NCBI RefSeq assembly: GCF_000242595.2
Contig: NC_017098.1
Span: 2,871,501-2,935,500, forward strand
Direction of reading: 5' to 3'
Length of the DNA: 64,000 nt
Source of the DNA: Spirochaeta africana DSM 8902
GTDB taxonomy: Bacteria > Spirochaetota > Spirochaetia > DSM-27196 > DSM-8902
Program-made: the position numbers and the translations under genes
Notes under the pieces: generated by a model
What the model saw: the letters and a program-made list of their open reading frames with translations, nothing else
Told to the model about the DNA's origin: nothing
Database searches by the model: none
Part shown: positions 9,015 to 17,968 of the stretch, piece after piece
Numbering within the stretch: the stretch's first letter is position 1
How the letters are laid out: each line of letters starts with the position of its first letter

Positions 9015-9452
9015 TCAGGCGTAGGAACTCAACACGGCACCGGTTTCCGCGATACCGGTGCCAACGGCATATCCAACCTGATCCAGCTGCATCGCTGCAG
9101 CCCGCACCTGTCGTTCGTAGTTGTCGATCATCATATCGACAGCATCTTCACTGCGGGGTGCCCGCAGAGCATCGGTCATCTGATCATCGCTGCGCATACT
9201 CTTGAGTCGATCAATCAGGGTATCAAGCATTCTCAGCTTGTACAGCGGATAGCCCTCGCCCTCGCCACGGGCAGGCACCCCCTGAATGTACTTGAAGCGC
9301 ATGTACATGCCCGGCTGAGCAAGCGGCAGATTTACTCTGCCGCTGGAGGTCTGAGCCCGTACCACCGTCGATAGCTGTACCGACGGGCTGAATCGTGTGT
9401 CCAGCTGAGCCTGGCGGGATTGCTCGTAGTAGGCGGTATGTGCAGTGTCCAC
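9015..9452 (-). CDS. Conserved-looking hypothetical protein, 145 aa
   Basis: I do not recognise a family. The 145-aa product starts with GTG (9452), without a clear SD. It is soluble, with no signal peptide, a mixed N-terminal half (FSPSVQLSTVVRAQTSSGR) and a helical C-terminal half (LYKLRMLDTLIDRLKSMRS, then a long amphipathic helix ending near the C-terminus). It is 51 bp downstream of the DksA-like gene on the same strand, suggesting co-expression, and converges with mltG. The open frame, codon usage and lack of a better opposing frame support a real gene; function unknown. Confidence 0.65.
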   Translation of the reverse strand: MDTAHTAYYEQSRQAQLDTRFSPSVQLSTVVRAQTSSGRVNLPLAQPGMYMRFKYIQGVPARGEGEGYPLYKLRMLDTLIDRLKSMRSDDQMTDALRAPRSEDAVDMMIDNYERQVRAAAMQLDQVGYAVGTGIAETGAVLSSYA

Positions 9453-9503
9453 ATACCGAATTTCGGCTAAACCCTGTCAGCAGTTTAGTGTTTTATCGTA
9501 CGA

Positions 9504-9860
9504 TCAGCGGGTACGGCGCTCGAGTTCATTCTGGTATTCAATGCAGTACAATGCGTACGGGATTGCCTCCAGTCGCTCTTTGGGGATCGGCTTGCCGGTA
9601 CCAAGACAGACACCGTAGTGATTGTTCTTGATTCGGGACAGGGCGGCCTCGATCAGCCGAAGCCGACGAACCTCCTGACTACCCAAGGTACTCAGCATTC
9701 GCTTGTCAATATCGGTACTGGCAATGTCGGCAATGTCCTTGCCCTCGCCGGCACTGATAATTTCATCGAAATCCTTGTTCTCCGCAGCCAAGTTCTCGAG
9801 AATCTCGGCTTTCATTTGAAGGAGCTTTTCGTGCATTCGCTCAGTAAATTCTCTATCCAT
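9504..9860 (-). CDS. DksA/TraR-family protein with a two-cysteine finger
   Basis: A 118-aa member of the DksA/TraR family, which reaches into the RNA polymerase secondary channel to tune transcription initiation. I chose the start MDREFTERM (9860), preceded by GGGGTG. Residues 1-80 form the coiled-coil, with ENKDFDEIISAGEGKDIADIAS near the tip. The C-terminal finger YGVCLGTG...YCIEY keeps Cys85 and Cys106 but has Thr88 and Tyr109 where canonical DksA has Cys, so zinc binding is doubtful. P. aeruginosa DksA2 is a known two-cysteine form that works under zinc limitation (family knowledge). The gene diverges from infA and shares its control region. Confidence 0.88.
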   Translation of the reverse strand: MDREFTERMHEKLLQMKAEILENLAAENKDFDEIISAGEGKDIADIASTDIDKRMLSTLGSQEVRRLRLIEAALSRIKNNHYGVCLGTGKPIPKERLEAIPYALYCIEYQNELERRTR

Positions 9861-9925
9861 TACCGCACACCCCGGCCAAAAATGATTGTGCAACCATGAC
9901 GAAAACCCGGTAAAATGTCAACATC

Positions 9926-9954
9926 TTGACACGGTGCCATCCATTATTTATGGT
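9926..9954 (+). promoter_or_regulatory. Promoter of infA, embedded in a TGTCAA-N4-TTGACA dyad
   Basis: TTGACA (9926-9931), 17-nt spacer, TATGGT (9949-9954). The -35 box is half of the inverted repeat 9916-9931, so a minus-strand TTGACA faces the DksA-like gene. Its 17-nt-spaced -10 would be a poor CATGGT. Confidence 0.65.
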
Positions 9955-9987
9955 GTTGGTTCAAGTATATACCCCTCAGGAGGTCAT

Positions 9988-10206
9988 GTGGCGAAAGAAG
10001 AAGCCATTGAAGTTGATGGCGTAGTGAAAGAATCACTGCCGAATACCATGTTTCGGGTCGAGCTGAAGAACGGTCACGTTATTCTCACCCATCTGTCAGG
10101 CAAAATGCGCAAGCACTATATCCGAATTGTTCCCGGCGACAAGGTAAAGGTCGCACTGTCACCGTACGACCTTACCCGCGGCCGCATTATCTATCGGGAG
10201 CGCTGA
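9988..10206 (+). CDS. infA: Translation initiation factor IF-1
   Basis: Small OB-fold protein that occupies the 30S A site during initiation. Exactly 72 aa, the usual length, with the classic segments [22 protein letters not shown] and [12 protein letters not shown]. The start is GTG at 9988 with AGGAGG at 9978-9983; an ATG two bases earlier is out of frame. It has its own TTGACA promoter and overlaps the convergent Smr gene by 16 bp at its 3' end. Unlike in many bacteria it is not inside a ribosomal protein operon here. Confidence 0.98.
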   Translation: MAKEEAIEVDGVVKESLPNTMFRVELKNGHVILTHLSGKMRKHYIRIVPGDKVKVALSPYDLTRGRIIYRER

Positions 10207-10589
10207 CGCACAACCGCCCAGACAGCTCCCGTCCCGCCTTCTGTTCGTTTGGGGATACCAAGCTCACCAGCCAGTGGATGTTTCTCGAGAAACTGCCGGA
10301 TCTCCCGGCGAAGGGTACCGTCGCTCTGGCTGTGACTGCCTTTCCCGTGAATAACCAGGATCTTGCGCATACCCCGCTCATGGGCACTGCGCAGAAAATC
10401 ATCCACGGCTGACTGGGCCTGCTCCAGATTCAACCCGTGAAGATCCAGAGAATCCTCGATCGGCAGGCGCTTTGCGCTGATGCGATGCACAGACTCCTGT
10501 TCCTCGATTGCTTCCGGTTTATCAACAACCGCGGTCGCGCCGTGATTACTTTCCCAGGCCTCAAGTATTTCGCCAAAATCTGTTGCCAT
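10191..10589 (-). CDS. Smr-domain protein
   Basis: A 132-aa protein consisting of a short N-terminal region and an Smr (small MutS-related) domain at about 45-130. The nuclease-associated motifs are present: [20 protein letters not shown] and GGTGAVWAV. Stand-alone Smr proteins are nucleic-acid nicking or mRNA-cleaving enzymes in rescue of collided ribosomes or in DNA metabolism (family knowledge); which applies here is unknown. The start at 10589 is preceded by a GGGGGG stretch. It is 54 bp downstream of batD on the same strand and its last codons overlap infA on the opposite strand. Confidence 0.9.
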   Translation of the reverse strand: MATDFGEILEAWESNHGATAVVDKPEAIEEQESVHRISAKRLPIEDSLDLHGLNLEQAQSAVDDFLRSAHERGMRKILVIHGKGSHSQSDGTLRREIRQFLEKHPLAGELGIPKRTEGGTGAVWAVVRQRSR

Positions 10590-10643
10590 CGATTCCCCCC
10601 GTTAGATCTGTTTTTATGCAAAAGCTCCCGAACGAACAAAAGG

Positions 10644-12626
10644 TTACAGTCCCAGAATCACGTCCTGCAGCACCCACCCCTGAACCCCGGGTCCCGTTTC
10701 AACCAGATAGTACCCGCCGGATATATCCAGCAGCCGGACTGCTGTTCCCGACGGCAGCTGCATCCAGTGATCGACACCATCTACCGGTATCCGGTAGACC
10801 GATACCCCTGCTGCATCCTGCTGCAGCACACCGATCGGTCGATCGGCATCACGTAGACCACGCAGTGCCCCGCCAAGCGTAACCAGCAGCAGCAGTCCCA
10901 TAGTCAGAAACACAACCGCAACACCGCCTTTCCGACGAACCCGATAGAACAGCCACAGCATACCCATCAGGTTCAACAGGACAACCGCGCCGGCAATCAG
11001 CAGCGGCGGACTGACGGCGGATGGCGGGGGCACCTGGGCTATCAGCTCCAGACCTGCCTCTACCCACCCCAGAGCTTCACGGATGACCGGCTCGTCCGGG
11101 CGACGGCTGACAGCTTCGCGCAGCAGATATACGGCCTGTACTGGCTCACCGCCCCGAAAGGCCGCCAGACCGGCGTTATACCACACCCCGGCAAGATAAT
11201 CGTGTTCTTGCAAAACGTCCACATAAAACTGCCGGGATTCTGCATATTCCCCTGCAAAGAAATGCTGCTCGCCCGCCGAGAGATCCACATCTGCATACGG
11301 CAGCGGTGCCGAGACCAGCAGGGTCATGGAGGCAATTCCCAGAAAGACCGCACGGCCAGCACGACCGCTGACAAGTTTTCGCAGTATCAGAGCAACAGCC
11401 GCTGGCAGGAGCCATACCAGCACCCGGGAGAGTGGCACCGATCGGATATCGTGCATCTGTCGGGCCTTTTCCTGCGCCATCAGCCCCAGCCGGGCGCTGC
11501 GTGAGTCGCCGCTGCCCAGCGGAACCGGCAGCACCTCGACCGACAGCGACTCGGCCGCACGGGACACCACCCGCCCCTGTTCCGGTGAGTACCAGGCAAA
11601 CCCCGGCACATCTACCTGGAATCGCCCTACATCACGCGTACTCAATCGGTGCGTGACGGTGCGGGTACCCATGAACCCGTTCTGGGTCGGCTGAACTCGC
11701 TCAGTTTCCTGTGAACCGGTCAGCAGAAGGTTTTCCGCCCGCGGACTCGGCAGCTGCAAATACGGCAGATTACCCTGACCCTCTATGCGTATCTGAACCT
11801 CGACAACCTCGCCCTGAAAAACCTGCCGCGGTGATACCTGCAGCATGTACTGGAATTCGCCAACAGCCCCGCTCTCGCCGATTTGGGACGGGGCACCACG
11901 TACGGTGAAGGATTGTGCAGGGACCTGTACAGTAGCGGAACCAACCCGTGCTGTTGCTGCCGGCACGGTAAACTCGCCACTGCTGGTCGGGGTGGCGGCA
12001 TAGGTCAATACCGGAACCGAATACAGTATTCCGGTGCTGTACCTGGTACTGGTAATCTCGCCAACTCCGCTGACCTCCTGGAAATCGCCCCAATCCGGTG
12101 GAGAAAACTGCACCTGGTCGGGCAGCTCAGGTGAATTCGGCGTCTGCAGTACCAGCGAAATCAACACTGTCTCGCCGGCTACCGGTTCGGGGCGACTGAT
12201 GATCCACTCACCCTCGACCGGCACATCACCCCCGCCAGCCGGGTGCACCTGAATCAGGATTGCTCCGGAAGACATCTCTCGTCCTGCCGCCGATACCCGC
12301 AGCGCCGGGAGTTCAAAAAATCCGGAACGCTGCGCGCGGACCCTGGTAATAAATCGAGAACCTCTGGCGTCATCTCCCATCCGCTCGACATAGCTTTCCA
12401 CCAGCTGCAGACCGGAGGGAAGCTCGACGGGCATCCGTTCAACCTGGTACGGCAGTACGTCAGGGATTTCCAGCGCGAGTTGAAATATATCCCCCTCGGC
12501 AATAATCGAGGGGGAGACCTGAATCGGCGCCTGTACCTGGGCGACTGCTGGCAGCCCCGTCAGGATCAGCAGCAGTGCTGCTACCAGTCCAGCACCGGCG
12601 CTTCGTTTTGCTGTGGTCGATCCCAC
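10644..12626 (-). CDS. batD: BatD-type oxygen-tolerance protein with BatE-like TPR and SH3-like tail
   Basis: A 660-aa exported membrane protein, last in the moxR-bat operon. A signal peptide (residues 1-29, GLPAVAQ) is followed by BatD-type Ig-like repeats to about residue 385 (PIQVSPSIIAEGDIFQLALE). Then come membrane segments near 405-440, a TPR-like block at about 450-530 (AGVWYNAGLAAFRGGEPVQA), two more membrane helices and a terminal SH3b-like domain (GTAVRLLDISGGYYLVE, GWVLQDVI). The second half resembles BatE, so it appears to be a BatD-BatE fusion. The GTG start (12626) has AGAGG upstream and lies inside the end of batC (46-bp overlap). Bat proteins are implicated in aerotolerance and envelope stress; the molecular role is not established. 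Confidence 0.85.
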   Translation of the reverse strand: MGSTTAKRSAGAGLVAALLLILTGLPAVAQVQAPIQVSPSIIAEGDIFQLALEIPDVLPYQVERMPVELPSGLQLVESYVERMGDDARGSRFITRVRAQRSGFFELPALRVSAAGREMSSGAILIQVHPAGGGDVPVEGEWIISRPEPVAGETVLISLVLQTPNSPELPDQVQFSPPDWGDFQEVSGVGEITSTRYSTGILYSVPVLTYAATPTSSGEFTVPAATARVGSATVQVPAQSFTVRGAPSQIGESGAVGEFQYMLQVSPRQVFQGEVVEVQIRIEGQGNLPYLQLPSPRAENLLLTGSQETERVQPTQNGFMGTRTVTHRLSTRDVGRFQVDVPGFAWYSPEQGRVVSRAAESLSVEVLPVPLGSGDSRSARLGLMAQEKARQMHDIRSVPLSRVLVWLLPAAVALILRKLVSGRAGRAVFLGIASMTLLVSAPLPYADVDLSAGEQHFFAGEYAESRQFYVDVLQEHDYLAGVWYNAGLAAFRGGEPVQAVYLLREAVSRRPDEPVIREALGWVEAGLELIAQVPPPSAVSPPLLIAGAVVLLNLMGMLWLFYRVRRKGGVAVVFLTMGLLLLVTLGGALRGLRDADRPIGVLQQDAAGVSVYRIPVDGVDHWMQLPSGTAVRLLDISGGYYLVETGPGVQGWVLQDVILGL

Positions 12627-13159
12627 GACTGCACCTCTCTTCTTCGGATAAACTCGAGTATGCGACGGTCCTCTGCGCCGAGCTCGCGGCTCGGCGCAGA
12701 GGCCGACTCTGCGGTATCACCGCGCACGGCACTGGTGCTACTCATACGCTCATAGGCAAGTTCCAGGTTGAGCTTGGCATCAACCGAGCGGGGATTGATC
12801 CGAACCGCATCGCGAAACGCACGATAGCTTTCCTGATAGCGGCCGGACTCGTACATCAGCACACCGCGGTTGAAATGCACCGCAAACTGGACCTCGGTCG
12901 ACTCGGCCGTCAAGGCTGTTTCCCAGGCATCGGTAGCCGCATCCGCCTCACCCAATGCATGATATACATTCCCCAGATTATACTGGATTATATCGGTGTG
13001 GGAGTCATGCGACAGCGCCCGCAGATACGAAACCGTAGCTGCCTGAAAATCGCCGCGACCGAAGGCATAATTGCCCTGAAAAACCGACAGATGCGGCTCT
13101 CCCAATGCACAGCTGCTCAACAGTACCACAGAGGCAAGCAGGACAGTAGTAATGCGCAT
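12581..13159 (-). CDS. batC: BatC-like TPR lipoprotein
   Basis: A 192-aa lipoprotein with a signal ending in the lipobox LLSSC. The start ATG (13159) overlaps the batB stop as TGATG. Residues about 25-140 hold three TPR-like repeats (NYAFGRGDFQAATVSYLRAL, QYNLGNVYHALGEADAATDA, FNRGVLMYESGRYQESYRAF). The C-terminal tail carries RRILEFIRRRE, the short motif seen in Bat TPR proteins before the end. It probably scaffolds the BatA/BatB complex at the membrane surface, by analogy with other bat clusters. Confidence 0.8.
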   Translation of the reverse strand: MRITTVLLASVVLLSSCALGEPHLSVFQGNYAFGRGDFQAATVSYLRALSHDSHTDIIQYNLGNVYHALGEADAATDAWETALTAESTEVQFAVHFNRGVLMYESGRYQESYRAFRDAVRINPRSVDAKLNLELAYERMSSTSAVRGDTAESASAPSRELGAEDRRILEFIRRREVQSWDRPQQNEAPVLDW

Positions 13160-14145
13160 CAAAAAACCCCCTTCCAGCGGATAACCCGAACCATCTCGCC
13201 ACACATCAGCAGCAGAAGCCCCACAGCGACCAGCAGCCGTGTACGCGGCACATCCACCAGGCGAAATCCGTGTCCCTGAACCTCGAGATCCTCCATAAAG
13301 GAAATGAGATTCCCCAGCGATCCGGGCTGGTTGGCATCTACCAGGATCCCGCCGGATGCATCGGCAATACCCTGCATCAAGGAGCGGTCAGCTCGCGTCA
13401 CCACAACCTGATCGCGGGCATCGCGCAACGGCGAGCCATCAGGACCAATCGGTATAAGCGAGCCGTCTGCGGTGCCGGTAAGGACCGCGACAACCGGGAT
13501 ACCGCTGCGCCCAAGCTCGGCAGCGATTGGCTGCACCGACCGTCCGTGGTTCTCACCATCGGAAAACAGTACCAGCACCTGGTTCCGGCTTGAGCCGGGA
13601 GGAAACGCCTGCGCACCAGCCTGCAGCCCTCGATCGATATGGGTCCAGGGTGTTGTGATTATAGCTGGATCAAGCAGTCGCTCCAGGGCATCGAACACAT
13701 AGCGATTCTCGGTAACCGGAATTACCGTAGTGCCCTCTCCCTTGAATGCGGTAACCCCGAAACGTGCCTGGGGCAACCCGTTAATCACCCCCCGGACAAG
13801 CTCGACAGAACGAGCCAGCCTGTTCGGCGACACATCCTCTGCCAGCATACTGTTGGAAACATCCACCACAAACACAATCTCAAGCTGCTCCCGGTTGTCC
13901 TCGATCGGTTGCTGTCCCCAGCTTATCCCGGTCAGCGCCAGGATAAAGAATACCATGGCTGCCAGGAAGAACACACTGGAAAAGAACCATTTTACATAGT
14001 ACACCGTCGCCAGTTTGTCAGGCAGGCTGCCGCCGTACAGGCGCTGCAGGGCCTTGCGTCCACTGTGATGCGCCCGCAGCAGCACCACCCCGATCGGCAG
14101 CAGCAGCAGCAGTCCCCACAGGAATTCCGGATACTGCAGGCTCAT
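13159..14145 (-). CDS. batB: BatB, membrane-anchored VWA-domain protein
   Basis: A 328-aa protein with two N-terminal membrane segments (about 8-24 and 54-74), a von Willebrand A domain (about 88-290) and a final C-terminal membrane helix (LLVAVGLLLLMCGEMV). The MIDAS metal site starts at Asp95 (DVSNSM), with DGEN downstream. BatA and BatB are paired VWA proteins of the aerotolerance cluster and are thought to act with the MoxR ATPase in metal-dependent assembly or folding at the membrane. It overlaps batA by 4 nt and batC by the TGATG junction. Confidence 0.9.
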   Translation of the reverse strand: MSLQYPEFLWGLLLLLPIGVVLLRAHHSGRKALQRLYGGSLPDKLATVYYVKWFFSSVFFLAAMVFFILALTGISWGQQPIEDNREQLEIVFVVDVSNSMLAEDVSPNRLARSVELVRGVINGLPQARFGVTAFKGEGTTVIPVTENRYVFDALERLLDPAIITTPWTHIDRGLQAGAQAFPPGSSRNQVLVLFSDGENHGRSVQPIAAELGRSGIPVVAVLTGTADGSLIPIGPDGSPLRDARDQVVVTRADRSLMQGIADASGGILVDANQPGSLGNLISFMEDLEVQGHGFRLVDVPRTRLLVAVGLLLLMCGEMVRVIRWKGVF

Positions 14146-15140
14146 AGCACCTCCCGCAACAGCATTTTTCTGATCCCGAAATCCAGCAGCAGCAACAGGA
14201 GTGCCGCCAGCAGCCAGTATCGACTCATGGATTCTGTTGCTACCGATACCCGGATTCTGCGCTCAACCGCCTCGAGCGAATCGATCTCGTTCAGGACTGA
14301 GGTCAGCACCCCGGGACTGCCGGCGGTATACACCCTGCCCCCGGCCCGCTCGGCCATGTCATTCATCAGCTCAAGGTTGTAGGCGTCTGCCATGGTTCCT
14401 CGATAACGGGTGCCGGTCTCGGGATATACAAACTCGATCGGCGCCGGGGCTTCGTTGCCTATACCGATAACATACAGTCCGATACCAGCCCGGCCAATCA
14501 GGTCTGCTGCTGCCTGAGGGCTGACCTGACCGGCATTGTTGTCGCCATCGGTAATCAGGATGATCACCTGATGATCGGCAGTGCTGTGCTCCATATGCAA
14601 GGCGGCCACCGACAACCCGAGCCCGATGGCAGTCCCGTCGCCGTGATCGAATATCTGCAGCTCGTCGAGTGTCTGCAGAACGGTGTCGTGCTGGATAGTC
14701 GGGGACAGACGCAGGGCAGCATCACGCCCGAAGGCGACAACACCGATCGCATCGTTCTCGCGGGAGCTCACAAAGCGCTGCAGCAGCTCCCGTGTTGCCT
14801 CCAGCCGGTTTTCCCTGCCGAAATCCTGTATCGCCATGGTTGGCGATACATCCACTACCAGCATTATATCAATCCCGCGCCTGAGGTATACCCGCTCACG
14901 CTGCGCAGTGCCGGGTCCGGCCAGTGCCACAATGAGAGCTGCGACCCCGAGCCAGAAACTCAGGTGGGTAACGGCCAGGACTACCCTGAGCCTGAAGGGT
15001 GCCTTCGGCCCATCTCCGGACCACACCCGGATGGGAAACGCAATTCGCCCGCCGCGACGCGGTGAGAGATGGCGCAGATACACCCCGGTCGGGATAATCA
15101 ACAGCAGCAGCAGGTACAACGGAGCTTCAAGTATGAACAT
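14142..15140 (-). CDS. batA: BatA, membrane-anchored VWA-domain protein
   Basis: A 332-aa paralogue of BatB with the same plan: N-terminal membrane helices (about 5-22 and 55-75), a VWA domain (about 90-290) and a terminal membrane segment. Its MIDAS starts at Asp97 (DVSPTM, with Thr at the third ligand position), followed by DGDNNAG. The substrate-facing loops differ from BatB, consistent with a heteromeric pair. Its stop overlaps the batB start (ATGA) and its start lies 14 bp inside the DUF4381 gene, so translation is coupled through the operon. Confidence 0.9.
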   Translation of the reverse strand: MFILEAPLYLLLLLIIPTGVYLRHLSPRRGGRIAFPIRVWSGDGPKAPFRLRVVLAVTHLSFWLGVAALIVALAGPGTAQRERVYLRRGIDIMLVVDVSPTMAIQDFGRENRLEATRELLQRFVSSRENDAIGVVAFGRDAALRLSPTIQHDTVLQTLDELQIFDHGDGTAIGLGLSVAALHMEHSTADHQVIILITDGDNNAGQVSPQAAADLIGRAGIGLYVIGIGNEAPAPIEFVYPETGTRYRGTMADAYNLELMNDMAERAGGRVYTAGSPGVLTSVLNEIDSLEAVERRIRVSVATESMSRYWLLAALLLLLLDFGIRKMLLREVL

Positions 15141-16032
15141 GGCGCATCACCTGAGGGGGGAGATCGGGTTCTTTCTGCTCGATAACCGCAGCAACACGGA
15201 AAACCTTGGCAAGGTGCTGGCGTCGCACATCGACGGGCGCCGCCGCCCCGGCAAACTTGACCAGGTCGCCATACCGAAACACCTCCTGCAATTCGCGCAC
15301 CGCATCCGGGTTGTCGGTAAGCGTGTCCAGGATGCGTGACACCTCATAGGTCGTCGCTGACATGCAGTCCTGTCCGGTTTTCTCTGAAAAGTACTGCCGC
15401 AGTGACGAGAGCAGCTCGATGTAAAAATCCTTTGCCGACAGGGAATCAAGGTTCCTGGCGAGTCGGCGCAAACCGGATCGCAGCCGGCGATAGGGGCGGA
15501 TAGCCGAGAGTCTGGCAGATACCGCAGCCAGCCAGTTGTGACCATAGTGGGAGATCATCAGCCAAAACAGCGGCAGCAGCACCACCACTGCCGAGATCAG
15601 CCACAGCGACAAGGTCGTACCGGGCAGCAGCAGCTGATCGCGGGCCTCGCGCAGCTCATTGCCATACTCCGGCTGGAGCGACCGGACCAGCACCTCACGC
15701 CCCCGCAGGGTCTCAGGGCCCAGGTTGATAGCCGGCAGCGTCAGGGTACCAGGTACAAAGGCCGAAAACGACATACGGATCTCGGCGGTGTCGCGCCCGG
15801 GATGGGGCTGTACCTGCAGCGAGTGAATCTCGACCCACTGGGACACCGGCAGCTGCTCAGGTTCCCTCAGGTGCTCAGCCCGCTCGCTGCGCACAATCAA
15901 TACATGCTCTACCCTGTCGCCGACAAAGAACTGCGGCGGAAAGTAGGTGGATTCCAGCACCTGCAGCGCAGAGATTCCGGAGAATCCTGCCCCCAGCAGC
16001 AGCAGTGCAGCAACACAGCTCCATCGTTTCAT
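15127..16032 (-). CDS. DUF4381-like membrane protein of the moxR-bat operon
   Basis: A 301-aa protein with a signal peptide (1-22), a periplasmic beta-rich domain of about 115 residues (FFVGDRVEHVLIV...), one membrane span near 143-163 (LWLISAVVVLLPLFWLMIS) and a cytoplasmic helical domain to the end. The topology and gene position match the DUF4381-type protein normally found between DUF58 and batA. The role is unknown; it may link periplasmic sensing to the cytosolic MoxR ATPase. Close overlap with batA (14 bp) and a 2-bp gap to DUF58 mean co-translation. Confidence 0.75.
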   Translation of the reverse strand: MKRWSCVAALLLLGAGFSGISALQVLESTYFPPQFFVGDRVEHVLIVRSERAEHLREPEQLPVSQWVEIHSLQVQPHPGRDTAEIRMSFSAFVPGTLTLPAINLGPETLRGREVLVRSLQPEYGNELREARDQLLLPGTTLSLWLISAVVVLLPLFWLMISHYGHNWLAAVSARLSAIRPYRRLRSGLRRLARNLDSLSAKDFYIELLSSLRQYFSEKTGQDCMSATTYEVSRILDTLTDNPDAVRELQEVFRYGDLVKFAGAAAPVDVRRQHLAKVFRVAAVIEQKEPDLPPQVMRHVHT

Positions 16033-16034
16033 CC

Positions 16035-16913
16035 TCAGCGCCTCCTGCGACGAAAGAACTGGATCAGCTTGAGCGCCGGATCATCCTGTGTACTTATTTC
16101 GAGCAGCGACACCCGACGCCGCCGACAATTTGCCCGCCACTGGTGCCAGTGCGAATCCCAGAACTCCTGGTACTCGCGCCGATAGGTCCGCGACCTCCCC
16201 AGCACCGGCTGGCTCTGGCCAGTTTCCTGGTCCATGACATACATCAACCCGCCCTCCAGCACACCGCGGGTACTGTCGTCGGTAATGCGACAGGCGATTA
16301 CATCATGCTTGCGGCTGAGCAGTGACAGGTCACGCCAATATCCCTCGGTCTTGAAGTCGGACAGCACGATACAGATACCACGATGATTCAGGGTTTCGGC
16401 GGCGGTACGTAACGCCAGGGACAGGTTGGAGCCAACCCCGGCAGGCTCCAGCCGCAGGCCGTCCTGCAGTAGTCGCAGGGCATGCTTCTTTCCCTTGGCC
16501 GGGCGGACAAAGGCCTCGATGCCGTCGGAGAAAAATATTGCACCAAGCTGGTCGTTGTTGCGAACCGCCGCGAATGTCAGCAAGGCCGTCAGCATGGATT
16601 GTACCCGACGTCGTTCTCCCGCTACCTCACCGCCAACGACCGAGGCTGAGAGATCGACGATCAGAAACAGTGTCAACTCGCGTTCCTCGCGAAAGGTTTT
16701 GGTGAAGGGAGCACCCAGCCGGCCGGTAACATTCCAGTCGATCATGCGGGCATCGTCACCGTAGACATAATCCCGGACCTCATCGAACTCTATCCCCAAC
16801 CCTTTGAACACCGAACGGTAGTTTCCGGACAGCAGGTCTTCTACGAGTCGGTCGCTGTACAGCTGGAGCCGCTTGATTTGTGTGTGCAGTGAATGCAGGG
16901 TTCGATCGTCCAT
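16035..16913 (-). CDS. DUF58-family protein (VWA-like), MoxR partner
   Basis: A 292-aa cytosolic protein of the DUF58 family. The diagnostic block EFDEVRDYVYGDDARMIDWN lies at about residues 41-60, followed by TKTFREERELTLFLIVDLSAS, where DLSAS resembles a MIDAS metal site. DUF58 proteins are adaptors or substrates of MoxR ATPases in the bat cluster (family knowledge). It follows moxR by 8 bp with no obvious SD of its own at the gap, suggesting coupling to moxR translation. Confidence 0.88.
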   Translation of the reverse strand: MDDRTLHSLHTQIKRLQLYSDRLVEDLLSGNYRSVFKGLGIEFDEVRDYVYGDDARMIDWNVTGRLGAPFTKTFREERELTLFLIVDLSASVVGGEVAGERRRVQSMLTALLTFAAVRNNDQLGAIFFSDGIEAFVRPAKGKKHALRLLQDGLRLEPAGVGSNLSLALRTAAETLNHRGICIVLSDFKTEGYWRDLSLLSRKHDVIACRITDDSTRGVLEGGLMYVMDQETGQSQPVLGRSRTYRREYQEFWDSHWHQWRANCRRRRVSLLEISTQDDPALKLIQFFRRRRR

Positions 16914-16921
16914 CGGCAGAT

Positions 16922-17920
16922 TTACGGCACCGGAACGGCGGTCAGCAGATGCTGCAGCACCTCATCCACATGCAGCTCCTCGGACTCCGCTTCGTAGGAC
17001 AGTACCAGACGATGACGCAGAACGTTCAGCGCTACGGCTTTTACATCCTCCGGCACTACAAAGCTGCGTCCGTTCATCATGGCGTGGATCCGGCTGCAGC
17101 GCAGCAGTGCCAGACTGCCGCGTGGGGATGCCCCGAACTCGATGTAGCGCGACATCCCATGCACGGTACGCCGTGTTTCGCGTGTTTTCTGCACCAGGGT
17201 AACGATATACTCCTGAATCCGTTCGTCCACCGCTATGGAATGTGCCAGATCGCGCAGTCGTTTGATATCCTGCTTGAACAGCACCCGCTTTACCTGCACA
17301 TCCCCCTCGTTGCCGATCAGCGACAGCACCCGCATCTCTTCCTCGAAACTCGGGTAGTCAACCGAGAGCTTGAGCATAAAACGATCAAGCTGGGCTTCCG
17401 GCAGGGGATAGGTCCCCTCCTGCTCAATCGGGTTCTGGGTTGCCAGGACAAAAAACGGATCCGGCAGGGGATAGGTATTATCACCAATGGTTACCTGATG
17501 TTCACCCATGGCTTCCAGCAGTGCGGACTGAACCTTTGCAGGGGCCCGGTTCACCTCGTCGGCAAGTACGATATTCGAAAACACCGGTCCCTTGCGGGGC
17601 AGAAACTCACCGGTTTGCTGCCGATACACCATGGTACCAATCAGGTCTGCCGGCAATAAGTCCGGGGTAAACTGTATTCGCTTGAAACCGGCGTCAATTA
17701 CCTCGGACAGGGTTCGTACGGTAAGGGTCTTGGCAAGTCCGGGGACCCCTTCCAGCAGAACGTGGCCGCCCGCGATAATCCCCATCAGCAGCCCGTCTAT
17801 CATGGCGTCCTGACCGACAATCTGTTTGCCGATCTCTTCTCTGGCGCGCTGCAGCAGCTCGCTGGCACGCGCGATCTGCGCATCAATCTGCGAGGTGTCC
17901 TTTACCCGTTCTTCCGTCAC
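16922..17920 (-). CDS. moxR: MoxR-family AAA+ ATPase
   Basis: First gene of the bat operon, 332 aa. It has Walker A (LEGVPGLAKT), Walker B (NIVLADEVNRAP), sensor 1 (FVLATQNPIEQEGTYPLPEA) and an arginine finger region (LDRFMLKL). MoxR ATPases act as chaperone-like machines that activate VWA-domain partners, here DUF58, BatA and BatB. The start is GTG at 17920, with GGGAGG five bases upstream; this is the best SD in the operon and marks its beginning. The argJ stop is 48 bp upstream, so read-through from argJ is possible. Confidence 0.95.
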   Translation of the reverse strand: MTEERVKDTSQIDAQIARASELLQRAREEIGKQIVGQDAMIDGLLMGIIAGGHVLLEGVPGLAKTLTVRTLSEVIDAGFKRIQFTPDLLPADLIGTMVYRQQTGEFLPRKGPVFSNIVLADEVNRAPAKVQSALLEAMGEHQVTIGDNTYPLPDPFFVLATQNPIEQEGTYPLPEAQLDRFMLKLSVDYPSFEEEMRVLSLIGNEGDVQVKRVLFKQDIKRLRDLAHSIAVDERIQEYIVTLVQKTRETRRTVHGMSRYIEFGASPRGSLALLRCSRIHAMMNGRSFVVPEDVKAVALNVLRHRLVLSYEAESEELHVDEVLQHLLTAVPVP

Positions 17921-17968
17921 AATGCCTCCCTTTTGCCTGCTGTTGTCTGTAGGTGACCGGCGATCCGC

